Part shown: positions 9,090 to 18,093 of the stretch, piece by piece | How positions within the stretch are numbered: the stretch's first letter is position 1 | Layout of the letters: every line of letters starts with the position of its first letter | Assembly (NCBI RefSeq): GCF_003143515.1 | Contig: NZ_CP029343.1 | Coordinates: 1,984,001-2,048,000, forward strand | From: Massilia oculi | GTDB taxonomy: Bacteria; Pseudomonadota; Gammaproteobacteria; Burkholderiales; Burkholderiaceae_D | Length of the DNA stretch: 64,000 nt | Direction: 5' to 3' | Notes under the pieces: generated by a model | Database searches by the model: none | What the model saw: the letters and a program-made list of their open reading frames with translations, nothing else | Told to the model about the DNA's origin: nothing | Position numbers and translations under genes: made by a program

Positions 9090-9998
9090 ATGAACCACGC
9101 GCCACCCAATTTTCGTCACCTGTATTACTTCTGGGTGGTTGCCAAGGAAGGCAGCATCACGCGCGCCGCCGAGCGCCTTGGCCTGGCGATCCAGACTGTC
9201 AGCACACAGCTTACCCTGCTCGAGCAGGCTTTCGGCAAGGCATTGTTTAACCAGCAGGGCCGGCGCCTGAACCTGACCGAGGCCGGACGCCTGGCGCTGT
9301 CCTATGCCGATCAGATCTTCCTGCTGGGAGAGCAGATGCAGGAAGCACTGGACGCTTCGGACAGCGCCCGCATCCGGCTTGCGGTGGGCATCTCGGATTC
9401 GCTGCCCAAGTTCACCGCCTACCGCCTGCTCGAGGTGACGACCCAGCTCGCCACGCCGGTGCGCCTGGTCTGCCATGAAGACGAGTACGAAGCCCTGCTG
9501 GGCGATCTGGCCCTGCACAAGCTGGACGTGGTGCTGACCGACCGCGCGGTGCCGACCGGGACCACCCTGCGCGTGTTCAGCCACCTGCTGTCCGAGAACG
9601 AGATGTACGTGGTCGGCGCCCCGGCCCTGGCCAAAACCTACCGCAAGGATTTCCCGGCCTCGCTGCATGGCGCTCCGATCCTGCTCCCGACCCGCAACAA
9701 TGCCCTGCGCGGCAAGATCGACGACTGGTTCGAGCGCCACGCGATCCGGCCCGACGTGGTCGGGGAGTTCGAGGACAACGCCCTGCTCAACACCTTCGGC
9801 CGGCGCGGGCTCGGCCTGTTCTTCACCCCGGCGGCGCCGGTGGCCGACATCAAGATCCAGCTCGGGGCCGAGCTGGTGGGCCGGGTGCCCGAGGTGCGCG
9901 AGCACTTCTATGCGATCTCGAACGAACGCAAGATCAAGCATCCGGCGGTCGAGGCCATCCTGGCCGCCGTGCACAAGGAATCCCTCAGCGCGGAGTAG
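9090..9998 (+). CDS. nhaR: LysR-family regulator, NhaR-like
   Basis: A 302-residue LysR-type regulator whose start resembles NhaR: FRHLYYFWVVAKEGSITRAAERLGL, then TVSTQLTLLEQ and LFNQQGRRLNLTEAG (split here for length). NhaR activates sodium/proton antiporter genes in E. coli. No nhaA is adjacent here. The gene is instead divergent from the DUF475-TerD operon, so it may regulate that operon; this is inference from position. The ligand-binding domain follows from about residue 92. It is followed after 58 bp by a CNNM/CorC-type transporter gene on the same strand, giving a possible ion-homeostasis grouping. Confidence 0.85.
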   Translation: MNHAPPNFRHLYYFWVVAKEGSITRAAERLGLAIQTVSTQLTLLEQAFGKALFNQQGRRLNLTEAGRLALSYADQIFLLGEQMQEALDASDSARIRLAVGISDSLPKFTAYRLLEVTTQLATPVRLVCHEDEYEALLGDLALHKLDVVLTDRAVPTGTTLRVFSHLLSENEMYVVGAPALAKTYRKDFPASLHGAPILLPTRNNALRGKIDDWFERHAIRPDVVGEFEDNALLNTFGRRGLGLFFTPAAPVADIKIQLGAELVGRVPEVREHFYAISNERKIKHPAVEAILAAVHKESLSAE

Positions 9999-10056
9999 AG
10001 ACGGGCCAGGTTGTACAATGCCCCTTGGCTTTGCCTTTCGTTAATACAAAACCGGT

Positions 10057-11409
10057 ATGGAAAACATCCTATTCGTCGTTCTCGCTTTCTTCCTGGTGGC
10101 GCTGAACGGCTTCTTCGTGGCGGCCGAATTCAGTATCGTCACGCTGCGCAAGACCCGCGTGCGCGCGATCGCCAAGACCACGGGCCTGCGCGGACGCATC
10201 CTGGCCAAGGTCCACGGCCAGCTCGACGCCTACCTGTCGGCGTGCCAGCTCGGCATCACCCTGGCCTCGCTGGGCCTGGGCTGGGTCGGCGAACCGGCCT
10301 TCGCCAGCCTGCTCGAGCCGGTGTTCGCCTTCGTTGGCGTCACCTCCGAAGAACTGATCCACGGCGTATCGTTCGTCGTCGCCTTCTCGGTGATCTCCTT
10401 CCTGCACATCGTGGTCGGCGAACTGGCGCCCAAGTCGCTGGCGATCCGGCTGCCGGAATCGGTGGCCCTGTGGTGCGCCATGCCGCTGTACGGCTTCTAC
10501 TGGGCGATGTACCCGGCGATCTACGTCCTCAACGCCAGCGCCAACACGGTGCTGCGCATGGCCGGCCTGGCCGGCGCCGGCGGCCACGACACCCATTACT
10601 CGCTCGACGAGCTCAAGCTCATCCTGCGCACCAATACCAACACCACCACGCCGGGCGAGAAGATCACCCAGGACGACCGCAACATCCTGGCCCAGTCGCT
10701 CGACTTCAGCACGCTGCAGATCTCCGAGCTGATGCGGCCGATCAACGAGGTCAGCGCCCTGTACGCCAGCCGCTCGCTGGAAGAGAACCTGGAAACCGTG
10801 CGCCGCAACCGCTTTTCGCGCTACCCGTATTTCGACGAGGAAGGCGAAGAGGTGCTGGGCATCATCCACCTGAAGGACCTGTATTTCGCCCTGCAGGCGG
10901 GCCGCCCGGTCACCGACCTGACGCAGTTCCTGCGCCCGGTCGAGTCGATCTCGGCGCGCACCCCGGCCCAGGACATCTTCCGGCGCTTCCGCGGCGGCGC
11001 GCCGCACTTCGCCCTGATCGGAGAGAAGGGCAAGCGCCCGGTCGGTTTCGTCACCCTGGACAATCTGCTGGGAGCGATGGTGGGCGAGATCCGCGACGAG
11101 TTCCGGATGAACGAAAACGACTGGCTCAAACAGACGGACGGCACCTATATCGGCAAGGCCAGCCTGCCGATCTTCTCGCTCGAGCGCCTGCTCGGCATCG
11201 ACATCGACAACGAGCAGATGGGGCTGGAAGACGTGGAATCGGTCGGCGGCCTGCTGATGGAAAAACTGGGCGATATCCCGAAGCAGGGCCAGCGCATCGA
11301 ATTCCCGCAGTTCGACGTCGTGGTGAAAAAGATGAATGGGCCGCGCATCTTGCTGGTCAAAGTCATACCACAACTGACCCGCGCAAATGAGCACGACGAA
11401 CGCGATTGA
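10057..11409 (+). CDS. CNNM/CorC (HlyC) family transporter
   Basis: A 450-residue inner-membrane protein with the three-part layout of the hemolysin-C/CNNM family. An N-terminal DUF21 domain has about four hydrophobic helices (starting MENILFVVLAFFLVALNG, with NGFFVAAEFSIV). Then come two CBS domains (about 210-330) and a C-terminal CorC_HlyC domain (about 345-440). CNNM/CorC proteins are associated with magnesium and cobalt efflux; the haemolysin label is historical. The start at 10057 has no strong ribosome site, but the family N-terminus begins here. A weak 7-bp hairpin lies at 11455-11474 after the stop. Confidence 0.92.
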   Translation: MENILFVVLAFFLVALNGFFVAAEFSIVTLRKTRVRAIAKTTGLRGRILAKVHGQLDAYLSACQLGITLASLGLGWVGEPAFASLLEPVFAFVGVTSEELIHGVSFVVAFSVISFLHIVVGELAPKSLAIRLPESVALWCAMPLYGFYWAMYPAIYVLNASANTVLRMAGLAGAGGHDTHYSLDELKLILRTNTNTTTPGEKITQDDRNILAQSLDFSTLQISELMRPINEVSALYASRSLEENLETVRRNRFSRYPYFDEEGEEVLGIIHLKDLYFALQAGRPVTDLTQFLRPVESISARTPAQDIFRRFRGGAPHFALIGEKGKRPVGFVTLDNLLGAMVGEIRDEFRMNENDWLKQTDGTYIGKASLPIFSLERLLGIDIDNEQMGLEDVESVGGLLMEKLGDIPKQGQRIEFPQFDVVVKKMNGPRILLVKVIPQLTRANEHDERD

Positions 11410-11509
11410 TGTGTTTATAGCCTCATTGCATGACCGCTTTTGCTGACTTTGTAGCTGAAAAATGTTATTTTCAGTTCATGGTCTGCCGTATACCAATGAG
11501 AAGGCATAA

Positions 11510-12313
11510 ATGTCCGTCAAGACTCGCAACAATGTCCACGTGACCGGCCAGGGCGCGGCCACGATGGTGTTTGTCCACGGTTTCGGTTGCGACCAGACCA
11601 TGTGGCGCTTTCTCGCGCCCGCCTACCAGGACCGCTTCCGCGTCATCACCTATCACCTGACGGGCTGCGGCGGCTCCGACCTGGCGGCCTACGACCGCGC
11701 GCGGTATGCCTCGCTGCACGGCCATGCCGACGACCTGCTCGAGATCGTCGAGGAGTTCGCCACCGGGCCGGTCGTGGTGGTCGGCCACTCGGTCAGCGCC
11801 ATGATCGGCATGCTGGCCACCATCGCGGCGCCCGGGCGCTTCGCGGCCCAGGCGATGATCGGCCCATCGCCCTGCTACATCAACGATGGCGACTATGTCG
11901 GCGGCTTCAGCCGCGAAGACATCGGCGAGCTGCTCGACACCATGGAAGCGAACTACCTGGGCTGGACGCAGAGCCTGGCCCCGGCCATCATGGGCGCTCC
12001 CAACCGTCCCGACCTGCGCGAGGAACTGACCAACAGCTTCTGCCGCAACGATCCCGAGATCGCGCGCCACTTCGCCTGCGTCACCTTCCTGTCCGACCAC
12101 CGGCCGGACGTGGCCAGGTCGACGGTCCCGGCCCTGGTCCTGCAGTGCAGCGACGACCTGATCGCACCGCGCACGGTCGGCGAATGGCTGCACCGGAACC
12201 TGCCCAACAGCAGCCTGGCCGTGATCGACAACGTCGGCCACTGCCCTCACATGAGCGCGCCGACCGCCAGTACACGCGCGATCGACGTCTTTCTTGCGCA
12301 GACCTTGCGCTAG
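11510..12313 (+). CDS. RsbQ/KAI2-like alpha/beta hydrolase
   Basis: A 267-residue cytoplasmic alpha/beta hydrolase of the RsbQ group, which also includes plant KAI2 and D14 receptors. It has the oxyanion motif FVHGFGCDQTMW, the nucleophile elbow GHSVSA (Ser94), an acid in CSDDLIAP (Asp215/216) and the histidine motif GHCPHMSAP (His244). In Bacillus subtilis, RsbQ is needed for the PAS phosphatase RsbP to sense energy stress, probably by processing a small hydrophobic ligand. Here the next gene, 6 bp downstream, is a PAS hybrid histidine kinase, so the hydrolase probably supplies or detects its signal. GAGAAGG precedes the start codon. The substrate is unknown. Confidence 0.88.
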   Translation: MSVKTRNNVHVTGQGAATMVFVHGFGCDQTMWRFLAPAYQDRFRVITYHLTGCGGSDLAAYDRARYASLHGHADDLLEIVEEFATGPVVVVGHSVSAMIGMLATIAAPGRFAAQAMIGPSPCYINDGDYVGGFSREDIGELLDTMEANYLGWTQSLAPAIMGAPNRPDLREELTNSFCRNDPEIARHFACVTFLSDHRPDVARSTVPALVLQCSDDLIAPRTVGEWLHRNLPNSSLAVIDNVGHCPHMSAPTASTRAIDVFLAQTLR

Positions 12314-12319
12314 CCTTTG

Positions 12320-13876
12320 ATGAACGCCGCCCTGCCCGCTGTCGACTCCTTTTACGAGCAGGCCGCGTGCGCTCTGCTGGCGACCGATGCCGACGGCATG
12401 ATCGTGCGCGCCAACGCGACTATCCACGCCTGGCTCGGCATGCAGGACGATGCGCTGGTCAGCAAGCTGCGCTTTTGCGACCTGCTGTCGGTCGGCGCCC
12501 GCCTGTTCCACCATACCCGCTGCGTGCCGCTGCTGGAGCGCGAGGGCGCAGTGAACGAGGTCCAGGTCGACCTGATCTCCACCGACGGCCGGCACCTGCC
12601 GGTGCTGCTCAACATCGTGCGCCGATCCGGGCCCGATGGCGGCCACCTGGACCACTGGGCCGTGTTCAGGTCGAGCGGGCGCCACGCCTATGAGCACGCC
12701 CTGCTCGGCGCGCGCAAGGTGGCCGAGGAAGCGCTCGAGGCGCAGCGCGCGGCCGACCTGCAGCTGAAGGCGCTGAACCTGCAGCTGACCGCGGCCGACC
12801 ACCGCAAGGACGAGTTCCTGGCCACCCTGTCGCACGAGCTGCGCAACCCGCTGGCGCCGATGCGCAGCGCGGTCGACGTCTTCAAGCTCAAGTATGGAAA
12901 CATTGGTGACGAGCGGCTGCTGCAGGCCTTCGATCGCCAGTTGCGTCATCTGACGCGGCTGGTGGACGACCTGATGGACGTTTCGCGCATCACCCAGAAC
13001 CGGATGCAGCTGCGGCGCGCGCCGGTCGACCTGACGCCGCTGGTGCGCGGCGCGGCCCAGGACATGGCGCCGGCCATGGCGGCGGCGCGCCACACGTTGC
13101 GGCTGTCGGTCGACGATGCGCCGCTGGTGGTCGACGGCGACGCCACGCGCCTGGCGCAAGTCGTCATCAACCTGCTGACCAATGCCGCCAAGTACACCCC
13201 TGACGGTGGCCTGATCGAAGTCGAGCTCACTTGCGCGGACGGCCACGCCGAACTGCGCGTGCGCGACAACGGCATCGGCATCCCGTCCGACGCGCTGGGC
13301 GCGGTCTTCAGCATGTTCGCCCAGCTCGAACCGGCCCTCGATCGTGCGAGAGGCGGGCTGGGCATCGGGCTGGCGCTGGCGCGCGGCATCGTCGACCTGC
13401 ATGGCGGCGAGATCCGGGTCGACAGCGCCGGGACCGGCCTGGGCAGCGTGTTTACGCTGCGCCTGCCGCTGGTGGCCGGCTGCGCGGAGCAAGAAGAAAC
13501 GAAGGTGCCGGCCGCGCTGGTCTCGCCCAAGCGGGTGCTGGTGGTGGACGACAATTTCGATACCGCCGAGACCATGTCGCTGGCGCTGGAACTGTTCGGC
13601 TGCGAGACACGCATGGCCCACACTGCGACCGCGGCGCTGGAACTGGCGGCCGAATTCACGCCCGACGTCGCTCTGCTCGACATCGGCCTGCCCGACTACA
13701 ACGGTTACGAGCTCGCACGGCGCCTGCGCGCCCTGCCCAGCGGCCTTTCCACGACACTGATCGCCGCCACCGGCTGGGGCCAGGACAAGGACCGGACGCT
13801 GGCGCTGGACGCGGGATTCGACCATCATCTGACCAAACCGATCGATTTCGAGCAGCTGCGCCTGCTGCTACGATAA
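12320..13876 (+). CDS. PAS hybrid histidine kinase paired with RsbQ-like hydrolase
   Basis: A 518-residue sensor kinase with no membrane segments. Residues 1 to about 115 form a PAS domain (SFYEQAACALLATDADGMIV, then ANATIHAWLG). A short coiled coil leads to HisKA with H-box LSHELRNPLAP (His172), HATPase_c (NLLTNAAKYTPDGG, DNGIGIP, GGLGIGLAL) and a C-terminal receiver with VLVVDDN and acceptor Asp454 in LLDIGLPDYNG. The start is taken as the ATG at 12320; a TTG one codon earlier is possible. The 6-bp gap after the RsbQ-like gene implies one operon and probably one pathway. In Bacillus the RsbQ partner is a PAS phosphatase, so a kinase partner is a different output. No dedicated response regulator or HPt gene is seen nearby. 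Confidence 0.88.
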   Translation: MNAALPAVDSFYEQAACALLATDADGMIVRANATIHAWLGMQDDALVSKLRFCDLLSVGARLFHHTRCVPLLEREGAVNEVQVDLISTDGRHLPVLLNIVRRSGPDGGHLDHWAVFRSSGRHAYEHALLGARKVAEEALEAQRAADLQLKALNLQLTAADHRKDEFLATLSHELRNPLAPMRSAVDVFKLKYGNIGDERLLQAFDRQLRHLTRLVDDLMDVSRITQNRMQLRRAPVDLTPLVRGAAQDMAPAMAAARHTLRLSVDDAPLVVDGDATRLAQVVINLLTNAAKYTPDGGLIEVELTCADGHAELRVRDNGIGIPSDALGAVFSMFAQLEPALDRARGGLGIGLALARGIVDLHGGEIRVDSAGTGLGSVFTLRLPLVAGCAEQEETKVPAALVSPKRVLVVDDNFDTAETMSLALELFGCETRMAHTATAALELAAEFTPDVALLDIGLPDYNGYELARRLRALPSGLSTTLIAATGWGQDKDRTLALDAGFDHHLTKPIDFEQLRLLLR

Positions 13877-13902
13877 GCACACATCCACCTCGAACACGAA
13901 CC

Positions 13903-14262
13903 ATGACCTTCCCGTTTTCAGTGCCGGCCCGGCTGGCGGCCGGCCTGCTGTGCCTGGCCGCGTCGATGCACCTGGACACGGCGGCCGCCTGCGAACGGCG
14001 CTATCCCGACGCCAACGGCGATGACCGCACCCGCCACGTCGCCCTGTCGGCGCGCTGGACCGACGCACAGATCCTGCAGAACCTGCGGCTGCAGATCGAC
14101 CGCGCCGAGGTCAAGCAGACCGAGAGCAAGGACGCGCGCAAGACGGAATATGGCTACTTCGGGCGCACGGTGACGATCACGCGCTCGGTCAAGGACGGCG
14201 TCGAGGTGCAGCTGCTGGAAAAAGGCAGGGACAAGCTGGTATGGAAGCTGGGCAGCTGCTGA
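13903..14262 (+). CDS. small secreted protein, unknown function
   Basis: A 119-residue product from the ATG at 13903. Residues 1 to about 29 form a Sec signal peptide (hydrophobic core AAGLLCLAASM, cleavage likely after TAAA). The mature part begins CERRYPDANGDD and is charged, with a central YGYFGRTVTITRSVKDGV and a C-terminal Cys (LGSC), so one disulfide between the two mature cysteines is possible in the periplasm. It lies 26 bp after the hybrid kinase gene and may be its target or a passenger. I do not recognise a family. Confidence 0.7.
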   Translation: MTFPFSVPARLAAGLLCLAASMHLDTAAACERRYPDANGDDRTRHVALSARWTDAQILQNLRLQIDRAEVKQTESKDARKTEYGYFGRTVTITRSVKDGVEVQLLEKGRDKLVWKLGSC

Positions 14263-14266
14263 GCTG

Positions 14267-15343
14267 CTAGCCCTGAGCGACGTCCTCGTCATGCTTGACG
14301 ATGGGATCCTCGGTCCCGGTCCATTCGCTCATCAGCGAGTAGCCGACCGCCAGCAGCACCGGCCCGATGAACATGCCGACGAAGCCGAAGGCGATCACGC
14401 CGCCCAGCACCCCGAGCAGGGTCAGCAGGAACGGCAGGCTGCTGCCGCGGCTGATCAGCATTGGCCGCACGACGTTGTCGACGCCGCTGATCAGGACCGT
14501 GCCCCAGATCGCCATGAAGATCGCCCAGCCGGTCTCGCCATGGGCGAACAGCCACACGGTGGCGCCGCCCCACACCAGCGGCGGACCGAGCGGGATCAGG
14601 GACGTCAGGAACACCAGCACCGACAACAGCGGCACCGCCGGCACGCCGGCAATCGCAAACCCGACCGCCGCCACCAGCGCCTGGGCCAGCGCGGTGCCCA
14701 GCAGGCCGTACATCACGCCGCGCACGGTCTGGCTGACCGTGTGCTGGATCGACTCGGCGCCCTCGCCCATCACCTTGCGCATCGTCACCGCGATCACAGC
14801 CAGCAGCGCATTCCCGTCGCGGTACAGGAAGAAGCTGACGAAGGCCGCCAGGCTCATCTGCACGACGCCGGTGCCGAGCATGATGCCGCCCGCCACCAGC
14901 CAGTGGCGCGCCGGTTCCAGCATGCGCTGGGCCAGGGACAGCATCTGCTCGCGGCTGGCGATCAGCTCGTGCAGGTAGTCGACCAGCGTGGGGCCGACCA
15001 GGGGAATGTCGGCCAGCCAGGCGGGCGGCGCCAGCTCGCGGTGCTCGATCAGCTGCCGCACTTCGCCAAAGCCGCGCGCCACGTCGTCGGCCAGGTTGTA
15101 GGCCACCATCGACAGCGGGATGATGAACAGCAGGGTCAGGGTGAGCGTCATCGTCAGCGCCGCGACGGTACGCTGCCCGCGCAGCTCGCGCAGCAGGCGC
15201 AGGTACAGGGGCCAGGTCGAGATGGCGACCGCGGCGGCGAACAGGATGGCCGGCAGGAAGGGACGCAGGACGTAGAGGCAGCCCAGCGTCAGCAGGATGA
15301 CGATGGCGATGCGGGTGTAGTTTCTTCCGGGTCGCGCTTGCAT
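14267..15343 (-). CDS. AI-2E family (PerM/TqsA-like) membrane permease
   Basis: A 358-residue polytopic membrane protein of the AI-2E transporter superfamily: paired N-terminal helices (IAIVILLTLGCLYVLRPFLP), a soluble segment at about 90-140, then a C-terminal block of helices with the family motifs SLIPLGPPLVWG and VRPMLISRG. Members include TqsA, but most have no proven autoinducer role; several act as ion or solute exporters. It converges on the small secreted protein gene with only 4 bp between stop codons. The N-terminus at 15343 fits the family start. Confidence 0.88.
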   Translation of the reverse strand: MQARPGRNYTRIAIVILLTLGCLYVLRPFLPAILFAAAVAISTWPLYLRLLRELRGQRTVAALTMTLTLTLLFIIPLSMVAYNLADDVARGFGEVRQLIEHRELAPPAWLADIPLVGPTLVDYLHELIASREQMLSLAQRMLEPARHWLVAGGIMLGTGVVQMSLAAFVSFFLYRDGNALLAVIAVTMRKVMGEGAESIQHTVSQTVRGVMYGLLGTALAQALVAAVGFAIAGVPAVPLLSVLVFLTSLIPLGPPLVWGGATVWLFAHGETGWAIFMAIWGTVLISGVDNVVRPMLISRGSSLPFLLTLLGVLGGVIAFGFVGMFIGPVLLAVGYSLMSEWTGTEDPIVKHDEDVAQG

Positions 15344-15372
15344 GCCGTCCTGAATGAATGATGTTTACATCA

Positions 15373-15975
15373 TCATAGCAGTTGGCGCAGGTCGTGGGCG
15401 ATCAGCGCGGGGCCCTGGCCGTGGCGCACGAACAGGCGCAGGCGGCCCTGCTTGTCGAACACGAAGCTGCCGGCCGTGTGGTCCACCGTGTAGCTGCCCG
15501 GGTCGGCCCCCGGCACCTTGGCGTAGAACACCTTGAATTCCTTGGCCACCCTGGCCGTCGCGGCGGCGTCGCCGACCAGGCCGATGAAGCGCTTGTCGAA
15601 GGCCGGCACGTAGTGCGACAGCAGCTCCTGGGTGTCGCGCTCGGGGTCGACGGTGATGAACAGCACCTGCACGTCGTCGCTCGCGGGGCCCAGTTCCTTC
15701 ATCACGGTGGCCATCTCGGCCATCGTGGTCGGGCAGACGTCGGGGCACTGGGTGTAGCCGAAGAAGATCACCACCACCTTGCCCTTGAAATCCTCCAGGG
15801 TGCGCGGCTTGCCGGTATGGTCGGTGAGCGCGAAACCCCTGGCGTAGTCGACGCCCGTGACGTCGGTGTTATGGAAGGCCGGTGGCGCACTTCCCAGCTT
15901 CGCGCCCAGTTTGTCGCAACCGCTTGCCAGCAACGCGACGGCCGTGAATCCCAATACGCCCAGGAGTTTCTTCAT
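15373..15975 (-). CDS. SCO1/SenC copper chaperone for cytochrome oxidase
   Basis: A 200-residue periplasmic lipoprotein. A signal peptide ends in the lipobox LASGC (Cys20). The thioredoxin-like SCO domain carries the copper-binding CPDVC pair within FFGYTQCPDVCP and the distal His in VDHTAGSF. SCO proteins deliver copper to, or reduce, the CuA centre of cytochrome oxidase subunit II. It is the last gene of the leftward oxidase-assembly cluster, 16 bp after ctaB. A second SCO-like protein is encoded at 18094-18711, so copper insertion may be shared between them. Confidence 0.93.
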   Translation of the reverse strand: MKKLLGVLGFTAVALLASGCDKLGAKLGSAPPAFHNTDVTGVDYARGFALTDHTGKPRTLEDFKGKVVVIFFGYTQCPDVCPTTMAEMATVMKELGPASDDVQVLFITVDPERDTQELLSHYVPAFDKRFIGLVGDAAATARVAKEFKVFYAKVPGADPGSYTVDHTAGSFVFDKQGRLRLFVRHGQGPALIAHDLRQLL

Positions 15976-15991
15976 TTTTTGACCCGCTATG

Positions 15992-16885
15992 TCAGAACTT
16001 GAAGTAATGGTCGACCAACAATGCCGCGAACAGCAGCGACAGGTAGACGATCGACCAGGTAAAGGTCTTGCGCGCCGCCATGTCGCTGTAGTTACGGTGC
16101 ACGCGCCATGCGTGGCGCAGGAAGATGGCGTTGAGCGGCACCGCGGCCGCCAGGTAGATCAGGCCGCTCATGCCGACCGCGAACGGCAGCAAGGTGGTCG
16201 CGGCCAGGCCGATCGTGTACAGCCATACCTGCAGGCCGGTGAATTTCATGCCGTGGGTGATCGGCAGCATCGGCAGGCCCGAACGGGCGTAGTCGTCGCG
16301 GCGGACCATGGCCAGCACCCAGAAATGCGGCGGGGTCCACATGAAGATGATCAGGACCAGCAGCCAGGCTTCCATCGGCACCTCATTGGCCACCGCGGCC
16401 CAGCCCAGCGCCGGCGGCATCGCCCCCGACAGGCCGCCGATCACGATGTTCTGCGAGGTGTTCGGCTTGAGCAATAAGGTATAGATGAAGGCATAGCCGA
16501 CGAAGGTGACGAAGGTCAGCCACATGGTCAGCGGATTGACGAAGGCGTACAGGATGACCATGCCCAGGCCGCCCAGCAGCAGCGAGAAGGTGATCGTCTG
16601 CGACTGGCTCAGCTCGCCCGAGGCGGTGGCGCGGCGCGCGGTGCGCGCCATGCGCGCGTCGACCTCGGCCTCGACCAGGCAGTTCACCGCGAAGGCGGCC
16701 GCCGCCAGCAGCCAGATGCCAACGGTACCGGCAACCAGCGTCTGCCACCGCGGGAAGCCGTCGGTGGCGAGGAACATCCCGATCACGGCGCAGAACACCG
16801 CCAGCTGCGTCACGCGCGGCTTGGTCAGGGTCCAGTATTGCGAGAACCGGCTCGGAGGCTTGTGGATGGCGGTCTGGGTCGTCAT
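15992..16885 (-). CDS. ctaB: protohaem IX farnesyltransferase (haem O synthase)
   Basis: A 297-residue integral membrane prenyltransferase of the UbiA superfamily that adds a farnesyl group to haem B to make haem O. It has eight to nine helices and the family's first Asp-rich motif as [18 protein letters not shown]. The start codon at 16885 immediately follows the ctaA stop (no intervening base), indicating tight translational coupling. Together CtaB and CtaA make haem A for the aa3 oxidase encoded upstream in the same cluster. Confidence 0.95.
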   Translation of the reverse strand: MTTQTAIHKPPSRFSQYWTLTKPRVTQLAVFCAVIGMFLATDGFPRWQTLVAGTVGIWLLAAAAFAVNCLVEAEVDARMARTARRATASGELSQSQTITFSLLLGGLGMVILYAFVNPLTMWLTFVTFVGYAFIYTLLLKPNTSQNIVIGGLSGAMPPALGWAAVANEVPMEAWLLVLIIFMWTPPHFWVLAMVRRDDYARSGLPMLPITHGMKFTGLQVWLYTIGLAATTLLPFAVGMSGLIYLAAAVPLNAIFLRHAWRVHRNYSDMAARKTFTWSIVYLSLLFAALLVDHYFKF

Positions 16886-18052
16886 TTAGGGTGCTTGCTG
16901 GCGCAGCAATGGATCGGCAAATTCGGGCGCCGGAGTGGCGCGGGCCGCGTCGAGTTGGAACTTCACCCGGTAGTTTAACATGGTCACCAGAATGACAAGC
17001 AGGGCGGCCCCGGCGTTATGCATGACGGCGATCGCCAGCGGGAAGTCGAAATACACGGTGGCGATGCCGGTGAACAGCTGCACGACCATCACCAGCAGCA
17101 GGCGGCGCGCGGTCGTGCCGACTTCCGGCAGACGCCAGGCGCGCCAGGCCGCCAGGCCCAGCACCAGCACCACCGCCAGCGCGAACGCCCGGTGCACCCA
17201 GTGGATCGCCACCAGGGCCGAGAACGGTAAATAGTGGCCTTCCCTGGTCATGCCCAGCTCGCGCCACAGGTGGAAGCCGTGCTCGAAGTCGAGGTCCGGC
17301 ACCAGCGCGCCCTGGCACAGCGGGAAGGTGTCGCAAGCCATGGTGGCGTAGTTGGTACTCACCCACCCGCCGAGCGCGATCTGGGTGACCAGCACCACCG
17401 CCGCCAGCAGCGCCAGGCGCCGCAAGCCGCGCAGGCGGCGCACCAGGTTTTCCCCACGCGCCAGCGGCGGCGGTTTCAGCAGATAGTCTTCGCGGCAGCC
17501 CATCCAGACCAGCATCGCCAGCAGCATCATGCCCAGCAACAGGTGGATGGTGACGATCACCGGCTGCAGCTTGAGCGTGACGGTCCAGGCGCCGAAGGCG
17601 CCCTGCACCAACACCGAGGCCAGCAGCGCCAGCGGCATGCCCGGCTTGAACACCTCGTTATGGGTGCGGCGCCATTGCTTGACCGACGTGAACAGCAGCG
17701 CCAGGATCAGCGCGCCGATGCCCATCGCCAGGTAGCGGTGGATCATCTCGATCCACGCCTTGGCGACGGTCACCGGGCCGGTCGGCATCGCCGCTTCGGC
17801 GGCGGCGATGTGTTCATGGGCCAGGAAGGGATTGGCTTCGCCGTAGCAGCCCGGCCAGTCCGGGCAACCGAGGCCCGAGTCGGTCAGGCGGGTGAAGCCG
17901 CCGAACACGATCAGGTCGAAGGTGAGAAAGACCATCACCCACACCAGCTTGCGGTATTTATTGGGGTCGGCCGACATCCAGACGATCGCCAGCGGCAGGC
18001 TGGCGACGAGCAGGCCCATCAGGAGCAGGTGAAGCAGTGAAGACAGGTCCAT
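16886..18052 (-). CDS. ctaA: haem A synthase (COX15/CtaA)
   Basis: A 388-residue membrane protein with about eight helices in two four-helix halves that oxidises haem O to haem A. The N-terminal half has the signature FGGFTRLTDSGLGCPDWPGC, and conserved histidines lie in EMIHRYLAM and later in AIHWVHRAFA and AVMHNAGAA. These are the haem-ligand positions of the family. I chose the ATG at 18052 (MDLSSLLHLLLMG); the frame is open further upstream, but that part has no family similarity. The gene abuts ctaB and lies 41 bp after the SCO-like gene in the same direction. Confidence 0.94.
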   Translation of the reverse strand: MDLSSLLHLLLMGLLVASLPLAIVWMSADPNKYRKLVWVMVFLTFDLIVFGGFTRLTDSGLGCPDWPGCYGEANPFLAHEHIAAAEAAMPTGPVTVAKAWIEMIHRYLAMGIGALILALLFTSVKQWRRTHNEVFKPGMPLALLASVLVQGAFGAWTVTLKLQPVIVTIHLLLGMMLLAMLVWMGCREDYLLKPPPLARGENLVRRLRGLRRLALLAAVVLVTQIALGGWVSTNYATMACDTFPLCQGALVPDLDFEHGFHLWRELGMTREGHYLPFSALVAIHWVHRAFALAVVLVLGLAAWRAWRLPEVGTTARRLLLVMVVQLFTGIATVYFDFPLAIAVMHNAGAALLVILVTMLNYRVKFQLDAARATPAPEFADPLLRQQAP

Positions 18053-18093
18053 GTGTTTCTTTAACTGTGACTGTAAAGCGCAACCTTGAAGGC

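Noticed and set aside
11471..13828. 785-codon open frame on the minus strand
   Set aside because: It lies opposite the RsbQ-like and hybrid-kinase genes, both of which have intact catalytic motifs in the plus frames.
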